NCBI GenBank assembly: GCA_015680685.1
Contig: MNCI01021441.1
Coordinates: 59,112 to 123,111 of the forward strand
Length of the DNA stretch: 64,000 nucleotides
Direction: 5' to 3'
Source: Gnetum montanum
Lineage: Eukaryota; Streptophyta; Gnetopsida; Gnetales; Gnetaceae
Part shown: positions 57,360 through 64,000 of the stretch, in pieces
How positions within the stretch are numbered: position 1 is the stretch's first letter
How the letters are laid out: each line of letters opens with the position of its first letter
The notes under the pieces: generated by a model
What the model was told of the DNA's origin: nothing
The model's input: the letters and a program-made list of their open reading frames with translations, nothing else
Databases searched by the model: none
Translations under genes and position numbers: made by a program

Positions 57360-58130
57360 TTAGTTTTATCATGGAATGTTTGGGGCTTTTCTGATAGGTT
57401 CCAAGCAAAGATTGCCAAGGAGTATTTTTCAAACCAGCATTTATCTCTAGATTTTCTTTTCTACAATAAATTAATATTTTAGCTCATGTTATTAATTTTG
57501 TTGGTAAATGTATTTTAAAAAATTGCAATGTTTTTTCTGCTCATGAAGTTAATAAAGGAGGCATTTCTATTCTAGTTAACAAAAATTAGTTTGGAAAAGT
57601 TTTGAATTCCAGTTTTGAGAACTTTGGAAGAGTTATTTGGATTATTTATCATAGTGAAAAAGGTGACTTTGGACTTTGTACTATTTATACTCCTAATAAT
57701 TCGAAAGATCAATAGAAGGTTTAGAAATATCTTGTATCTATGCTTAAAGTTCCTTGGATTATTAGAGGTGATTTTAGTATGGTTGAAAGTCATTTAGATA
57801 AATGTGGTGGTCTTTTTCCTAATATATCTTCTTAAGAAAAAAGATTAGTATAATTTCAAAGAAACATATTTTTGTTTTGATGTTAGATCATTATTTGCAT
57901 CTCATTTGAATGAGAAGTGTTATACTTGGTGCAATTATCAACAAGGAAATGGTAGACTTTATTGTCGACTTGATAGATTTTATATCTCTAATGTCTCCTT
58001 TTGGGAGCTTACAAGGAAAGTAGAAGTGCATATAGATGCTACTTTGTCAAATCATTTTCCTATTAGCATTTTTTCTCTAGTATTATTCTTCATCCTTTTA
58101 AAAGCATCAACTTTTTTATATAAATGCTAA
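57360..58130 (+). pseudogene. LINE N endonuclease
   Basis: LSWNVWGFSDRFQAKIAKEY at the start, VPWIIRGDFSMVES in the middle (57750), and YTWCNYQQGNGRLYCRLDRF (57927-57986) with LSNHFPISIF at 58050 near the end are AP-endonuclease signatures (N, GDF, LDRF, NHFP). Stops interrupt the frame. Confidence 0.75.
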
Positions 58131-58659
58131 TATGTTCATAGGATAAAGTGGAAAAAATATTTTGAAGTTTTTATGAAATGCAAAAAGAAAGGTTACTGGT
58201 GATATTTGTTGGATTGATTGAAGGCAACGAACTACCTGTATAGTCCAAAATTATCCTAGATGATTTGGAAAGCAATTTGTTAAGCACAAGCATCAAGTTG
58301 AAGAAGATCTTATAGAATCTATAAAGAAAATGCAAATCTTTTAGATTATAATCTTTTTGATTTTGAAACTCAAAAATCGTTGGCTAAAGCTTGTTATGCT
58401 AAGCAATGTTGGGATACTTTTGAAGCTAAAAGTGCTCTCACCAAAAGTGACATGGGTTGGCTAAAAATTGAAGATGAACCTTGCAAGAAATTTTTTGAAT
58501 TTCTAAAAAGAAAGAGTCAAGTACCTAAACTAGAATCACTTTATATTAATGATTCCATTATTAAATATCCTAAGACTATTCATTATTTTTTTATCGAATC
58601 ATTTTTTTCTAAAGGTTTTAGTAAGGAATCCATCTAGGCCTTTAATATGCATATACCTC

Positions 58660-59760
58660 ATCTTTATAATAGAACCATGTCACAGTATTCTTGAACTAAA
58701 AATTACAGTAGAAGAAATCAAAGTAGTGATCTTTAGTTTAGCATATGGTAAAGCTCTAGGTTTTGATGATTTTCATATTGAATTTTTAAATAAGTATTGC
58801 GACATTAGGAGATGATCTCTTTCATGTTTTCCAAGAAGTTATTAAAAAAGATTCTCTTAGTAATAATATTAATAAAGATGAGATTCATCTTCTTCCTAAA
58901 AATAGAGATCTTCAACATATTAGTAATTAGAGACCTATTAATGTTTCTAAAAATACTTATAAAATCTTAGCTAAATGCATAGCTTGCTAAATTCATAAGG
59001 TTTCATGAAGATATCATGAGACCTGAGCAAATTGGTGTTGTTAAAGGTAGACATATCTTAAATATTGTTATTGTAGCTTGGGAGGAAATGCAATGGGATC
59101 CTAATACTAACCAAGACATTGCTTTTATTAAGTTAGATTATGCTAAAACTTAAAATAGAATTTAATGAAATTTCATTATTTCTTGTCTCTATAAACTAGG
59201 ATTTGATGATTATTTTATTCAACTTGTTCATACCTTTCTCACTGATGCTAATGCTCAAGTTTCTACTAATTTTGGATTAAGTTCCTCCTTTTTTCTTGAA
59301 TGAATAGTTTGTCAAGGTTATTCTCTAGCTCTTTATTTTTTATTATTCTGCATATTTTCTTTCACATAATTTGCATTATGATCTATAAAGGGATTTCATT
59401 AAGAGAATTTAAATTAATGATTAAGATATGTAATTTCTTAACATGCACTTTGTAGATGATTTTTTTATGATCAATATTTCTATACAAATCAATACTTTTT
59501 TAGCTAGAATGGAGCATTACTGCATGTTATCTGGCTCTTGGTTCAATTGGCAAAAACTTGCTATTTATTGTAATGACAATATTGATGAGTGGGTTACTTT
59601 CAAGCCTTAGAAAATCTTGAAAAAAGAATTTACCTTCAAAATTTTAAGAATACCTTTTTATTTTAAGCCTAATATTACTATTTTGTGAAATTATGTGGTT
59701 GATAAAAATAAAAAGAAGTTGCTAAATGGAAAGAAAAAAGAGCTCATCCTTGATAGTAAA
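58660..59760 (+). pseudogene. LINE N reverse transcriptase
   Basis: IHLLPKNRDLQHISN, RPINVSKNTYKILAKCIA, AFIKLDYAKT, FADDFF-like text (MHFVDDFFM near 59450) and IPFYFKPN follow the RT block order. Frameshifts and stops are frequent. Confidence 0.7.
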
Positions 59761-60479
59761 GTTTTAGTTGTTAAGCAAATGCTTTAATCAACTCATGTTT
59801 ATTACTCCAGTTGTTGGGCTCCTAAAACTTCTTATGAAAGAATTATTCATATTATCCATCAGTTTCTTTGATCTACTAAGAAACATAGGAAAGGTTTTTC
59901 TAGGGTTAGGATATTTGCACTAGTAGTAAGAAAGATGTAAGACTTGGCCTTATTAATTATTATAACAAGGGTATTTTTCTTATAGTAAAATGAATTACAC
60001 AGTGTATTAATGAAGATGATGTTTGGATACTTCTTTTAAGAAATAGACTTATACAAGAAAAACCTAAGAATAATAACAGTTGGTCTTTTAATAGCTTTCT
60101 TTATTGTCTCCTTTTTCCTTAGGTCATTTTTATTTGTAGTACTCTAGTTCTTAAATAAATTTGGAAGACATGGTGCAAGCTTAGTAAATATTGGAATTAC
60201 AATCTTATTACAATTTTAGAAGATATACTTAAGAAAATTAGCCTATGCTAGCTTTCTTTCAATGAATGAGCTTGAACTATAATGCATCTAGATTTTCTAC
60301 CACTTGGAGTAGGCTTAGTATCATTGTAGTTTTCTGTCTATGTATGCATCATAGATGGATTACTTAGAATAAAGTTTTTAGCCTCTATGGTTTGAATAGA
60401 AAGAAAAAAAAAAGAAATTTGAAAAATTAATTTTTACTTTTGAGAATTTATTTAAAGTTGACAACAATTTGCATAAGCT

Positions 60480-60790
60480 TTTCTAGATATTTTTTTGGAA
60501 GGATGGTAGATATGTTTTTTCTTTTAATTTGACAGTTGCTTATGAGATTATTACAAAGAATGATTTTATTCATAACAAATTCAATAAGGCCTAGAAAATG
60601 TAATTATCATTGCACTTTTGGATGAGGAAAATAGAGGTTATTTAGAAAGCTCCTACATCTTCTAAAATTTGTATTTTTATGGGATCTTATTTATCAAGGT
60701 TTTTCCATAGGCACTCATCTTAAACACATGGGAAATGTTTATGCTTAATGTCCTTTTTGGTAGAAGTAAAGACTAATTTTTTCAAATTTT
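60480..60790 (+). pseudogene. LINE N zf-RVT region
   Basis: VAYEIITKNDFIHNKFNKA, then LHFWMRK and WKAPTSSKICIFMGSYLS are the zf-RVT block at the end of plant L1 pol. The same segment is duplicated at 20165-20455. Confidence 0.7.
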
Positions 60791-61100
60791 TTTAAATGTC
60801 CTGTTTCTCAACATGCTTGGAATTGGACATCCAAAATTTGTAACAACTTTCAACCAAGCATCAATGAAGTCATTCTTGGTGAGCAACTAACTTTGTCTAC
60901 TTCATTTCTTTACATTTGTAGTTGTCTTCAACCACTTGTTTTCTACTCTATTTGAAAGCTTTGGTGTGTAGTTATTTCCTAGCAGCAAGAGCATAATTAT
61001 GACCTTTCTTTAGGTATCAAATACTAAATTCTTAAAGATGTCACTTTTCAACTACAACTTCAAGCAAAAAAAGCTCATAGTGAAAGATGAACAATTAACT

Positions 61101-61587
61101 TTTTTTCTACATTATTAATTTATTTTTGGTTTGGATACTTTCAACTTTTATTACCATTTTTTAAAATCTTTGATTGATGTATTCTATTTTCTTTAGAGAG
61201 AATTTTCTCCTTTTCTTTACTAGAAATCCTTTAGTAAGAAGTAAAAACTCATGAGGACACTTTTGATCTGATTCTTTTCCTACCCTAGAGAGGAGATTTT
61301 TTAGGATTAGTTGTAAGGATGAAAAATTAAAGGTATCCCTAAAATTATTGGGATTTTTCTTTATACTCTCTCTTCGATGATCTAATGTATTCTAAATTTT
61401 TTAATAATATTATTTATTTATTTTTGGATTCTGACATCCCCCACCACTAATAGAAATGCTATGTGTAACACCCTAGTGTTTTAAATGTAGGAACATAGGG
61501 TTATTTATTTTCATATGCTTGGTACTTAAGCATTAGGGTGTATTTTGCAATGTAATATGATATAATAATATATTTTATTATGGGGGG
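61101..61587. other. No gene seen
   Basis: AT-rich DNA after the LINE N C-terminal region; no clear 3' tail or target duplication was identified. Confidence 0.35.
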
Positions 61588-61700
61588 TGTTGGAACCTAA
61601 AAGAAGCGAAACATAGGTATACCCCAAGATTTATAAATGTTTATAAATTAATGCTACATAGTATAATTAAACTTGTGACCTAAGGTTAGTGGTATATGCT
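61588..61700 (-). repeat. tRNA-like SINE copy 1, 3' part
   Basis: The plus text gttggaacctaaaagaagcg, then ataggtataccccaagat matches the outer half of copies 2 and 3. The A-box half is not recognisable. Confidence 0.5.
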
Positions 61701-61751
61701 AATGTATTCTAATGTCTTTCTTCTACTTATACTTATGGTACATGTATTGGC

Positions 61752-61895
61752 TATTGGAACCTACAATAATTGAAACATAAGTACACCCTAAGATATATGG
61801 TTCACATAAAACTTTATAACTCAACATTGACCACAGAGATTAAACCCATAACTTAGAGTTTCCAAATCAAGAGTCTTACCACCAGGCTAACACTT
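61752..61895 (-). repeat. tRNA-like SINE copy 2
   Basis: On the minus strand it opens GTTAGCCTGGTGGTA (61892-61878), an A-box-like motif, and has GGGTTTAATCTC (61847-61836), a B-box-like motif, 31 bases on. A shared tail follows, ending at ...ggttccaata. This is the layout of a tRNA-derived, Pol III-transcribed SINE. It does not fold into a full tRNA by eye. Confidence 0.6.
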
Positions 61896-62213
61896 CATTG
61901 TTACTTATGGTACATATATTGTGTACATGTAAGAGTAGATACATGTTTTTCTACCAATGAATCTTTGTTTACATATAATGTATTTTGGAATAGCCCCTCA
62001 CATGTTGGTAAGGCTTGACCCTTGGACCTCATGGTAAGTATACATGTTATTTTATATCTTGATGACATGATTGTTAATGTTTGGATCTTGGACTTTGCTT
62101 TTATTATATTTTGAAAATATTGTTATTTTACATTTCTTTTCTTAATTATTATTTCTTGGTATTTGCTAATGCTTAGTGCCTCGTGTGAAGAATGGGTTTT
62201 TTTTGGAAGAATG

Positions 62214-62340
62214 TGTTGGAACCTTGAAAGAATTGTAATATAATTCAAATAGAACTTTATAACTTAGCATTACCCATCGGAATCAAACCCATGACTTAGA
62301 GCTTTCAAATTAAGAATTTTATTACTAGGCTAATAACTCA
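62214..62340 (-). repeat. tRNA-like SINE copy 3
   Basis: The minus strand has ATTAGCCTAGTAAT (A-box-like, 62334-62321) and GGGTTTGATTCC (B-box-like, 62290-62279, the best match to the canonical box), then a shortened tail ending ggttccaaca. It is parallel to copy 2 with an internal deletion in the tail. Confidence 0.6.
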
Positions 62341-62683
62341 TTGTTAGGCTATTGCTAGTATTTTATAATTGGTTCTCTATTTAATTATTTATTTTTTACT
62401 TTTATATTATTATAAGATTTTTGAAATAATGTAAGATTATGATAAAATAACATGTTAAATAGATAATTTGGGTTTATCCTAATTACTCTCTTATTTTATC
62501 TTGGGTATCAAGAACCTGGTCTTGGGTGATGCAGGTTAATTCTAGTATTTCTTGGTAACATGAACCTATGAACATATCTACTTGTGAAACATTTTAATCC
62601 TTTTTTGAATACATGTGACTTTATCTTGGAATTAAATTATTATTCTTGAAAATGATCAAACTCTACTTTGTATCTATAAATAC

Positions 62684-63444
62684 TGATGGGACCGTGATAT
62701 CGCGGTGCACCGCCAAGTCTATAAATAAGAGGCAGCTCTCCCTTGTTTTCTCATCTAGATCTAGAATCTTAGTGAAACTCTGACAGTTTTACCTCTCTAG
62801 AGATAGAATATTTTCCATGTGCCTGCAGTAGGAGCTCCAAAGTGAATAGATCTTTATTTGAGTAAATATTGTACCTGAACACATGTTTGTGTACGGCAAT
62901 AAAGACAAACTTCTTGGATAAACCTTGCAGTGCATGGAATAGGCTAAATAGGATTTTATTTACTGTTATTTGTTGTTTACCATTTAATTTCTTTATTAGT
63001 AATTAATTCTCTCTCAACCCTTCTCTCCTAGTTAGGTGCCTCAGTACGACCACTTCGAGCACGTGCGTTACGCTTGGTGATCCTAGCAACGATTAGTGTT
63101 TGGTAACCAAGGTTGCATTGGTTTAGGGTGTGAACGATAAGTGGGAATGAATGTTGATGCTAGGTTAATTAAGCTTAGTTAGTTAGTTAAAGTTAGTAAT
63201 TAGTCTCTTCACCCTTTACCTTATCAGCATAGGAGATAAAATCGAAAAGACATAAAAATCATATACCTCAGACTTACTTAACCATACACCGTGACAACTA
63301 CAAGTAAGTCTCTGAAGACAATAAATAATTAACCTTAAGTTTTCCATGAGGCGTGTAGGCACTTAGTCTGCAGAGTTCAACCAGATCACACATGCTACGC
63401 TCGTATTCATATGGTTGAGTGTAGGGGTACCTCGCCACTCATCA
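62684..63444 (+). repeat. 5' LTR of element F
   Basis: 761 bp, TGATGGGACCGTGATATCGC to CGCCACTCATCA. It has a TATA box at 62719-62729 and a cgtgatatcgcgg palindrome at its U3 start, and conserved blocks such as cctcgccactcatca at the U5 end. Confidence 0.9.
62719..62729 (+). promoter_or_regulatory. TATA box of LTR F
   Basis: ctataaataag at 62719-62729 lies 36 bases into the LTR, followed by gaggcagctctc; the same motif is conserved in LTRs B, C and E. It is the likely element promoter. Confidence 0.65.
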
Positions 63445-63445
63445 T

Positions 63446-63462
63446 TGGCGCCTTTGCCAGGG
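63446..63462 (+). other. Primer-binding site of element F
   Basis: tggcgcctttgccaggg, complementary to the 3' end of tRNA-Asp with two differences, one base after the LTR. Confidence 0.8.
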
Positions 63463-63585
63463 ACTAAGTGTTTGTGCGCTAAGTAGAACATAGGAAATCA
63501 CTCACATCATTGGGAGCTTAAACGAACCTTAGGGTTAATTAATAAAAAATTATATAACAGTTAAATAGCACACTGATGAGACACA

Positions 63586-64000
63586 ATGTCTTCTTCTTCT
63601 TCTCATAAGAGCATTACACCACCTAGGGATCATATAAGAAATAGTCGGCAATCCAAAACACATAACCAAAATTCGCCAGTTCCTCAACAATAGACGGTGG
63701 AGTATATACCCAATTTTACTTTTATCCTCCATCAAGACGAACAGATGCGTTGGAGAGACTTGCAAGGTAACATAGTATTACCTCAAGATCGTGCAGTTCC
63801 CAACATGCTCCTCCGTGCTCTGGCACAGATAAGCATGACAGAATTATACGTTGAATACGTTACGATAAATTTTGACATGAGGGATTACCATCCCACAGCA
63901 GCGCAACGTCTAAGGGACTCAAGGTAGGAGAGGCACCATACATTGTTGAATGGAAAAGGGGTCCCACATGTCCTAAGTGAAATTGGAGATGGTGAACCAC
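63586..64000 (+). pseudogene. gag of element F, N-terminal part
   Basis: The frame opens MSSSSSHKSITPPRDHIRNS and carries the family leader EYIPNFTFILHQDEQMRWRD, then RAVPNMLLRALAQISMTELY and DYHPTAAQRLRDS. It is in one frame to the window end except for two TAG stops (near 63690 and 63925). The second corresponds to a CAG codon in element A, so it fits a C-to-T change. It is the best-preserved gag leader in the window. Confidence 0.75.

Larger units (their letters stand above)
56400..61100 (+). mobile_element. LINE N (L1-like non-LTR retrotransposon), degenerate
   Basis: Plus-strand order is ORF1 with CCHC knuckle (56590-57230), endonuclease (57360-58130), RT (58660-59760) and a zf-RVT segment (60480-60790). 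This is the standard architecture of plant L1-like elements. All frames carry stops. The 5' and 3' ends were not fixed precisely. Confidence 0.8.
62684..64000 (+). mobile_element. Ty3/gypsy element F, 5' end (runs off the right edge)
   Basis: Plus-strand 5' LTR, PBS, leader and gag start, closely similar to element A read on the opposite strand. The rest lies beyond the window. Confidence 0.88.

Overview
This is nuclear DNA from a seed plant with a large, gene-poor, AT-rich, repeat-dominated genome. The evidence is spliced GT-AG plant genes, Ty3/gypsy and Ty1/copia LTR retrotransposons nested inside one another, and several kinds of LINE. A gymnosperm such as a conifer would fit, but nothing in the sequence proves that. 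There are two assembly gaps (N at 19359-19694 and 43362-43741) and a single N at 1583. No prokaryotic feature, CRISPR array, rRNA gene or convincing tRNA gene was seen.

Layout: 1-1688 is the 5' end of a minus-strand Ty3/gypsy element (A). 1689-5640 holds an RTE-type LINE remnant and unassigned DNA. 5641-11573 holds the one apparently intact host gene, a three-exon L-gulonolactone oxidase-like (GULLO) flavoprotein gene on the plus strand. A minus-strand LINE remnant (11830-12413) follows. 12780-20115 is a Ty1/copia fragment split by a full-length, pol-less Ty3/gypsy element (B, 12838-19702, perfect 5-bp target duplication CTTGG). 20165-25457 is a short LINE piece and a decayed minus-strand copia element (G) that carries a solo LTR (C). 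27078-29290 has a tandem duplication and a plus-strand LINE piece.

29280-52440 is a three-level nest. A minus-strand LINE (J) is split by a pol-bearing Ty3/gypsy element (D, 31294-50374, target duplication ATGAT), which is itself split by a pol-less element (E, 38044-46413). 52575-53640 has LINE and SINE scraps and a tandem array. 54158-55860 is a decayed, still intron-bearing pseudogene of the plant ACR9/ACR10 multi-ACT-domain family. 56400-61100 is a degenerate plus-strand LINE with ORF1, endonuclease, RT and zf-RVT regions. 61588-62340 carries three copies of a tRNA-like SINE family. 62684-64000 is the 5' end of a plus-strand Ty3/gypsy element (F).

The Ty3/gypsy elements A-F form one superfamily. 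Most LTRs begin TGATGAGT or TGATGAG and end ACTCATCA or a close variant, with an A/T-ATGGGGGTA polypurine tract and a tRNA-Asp-like primer-binding site in A, B, D and F. A, B, D and F share a distinctive gag N-terminus. D (with pol) and E (without pol) both carry an extra, long coiled-coil reading frame downstream of gag/pol. This is the most unusual system in the window: a retrotransposon lineage in which the accessory coiled-coil gene is kept even when polymerase is lost. All the mobile-element reading frames seen are broken by stops and frameshifts.
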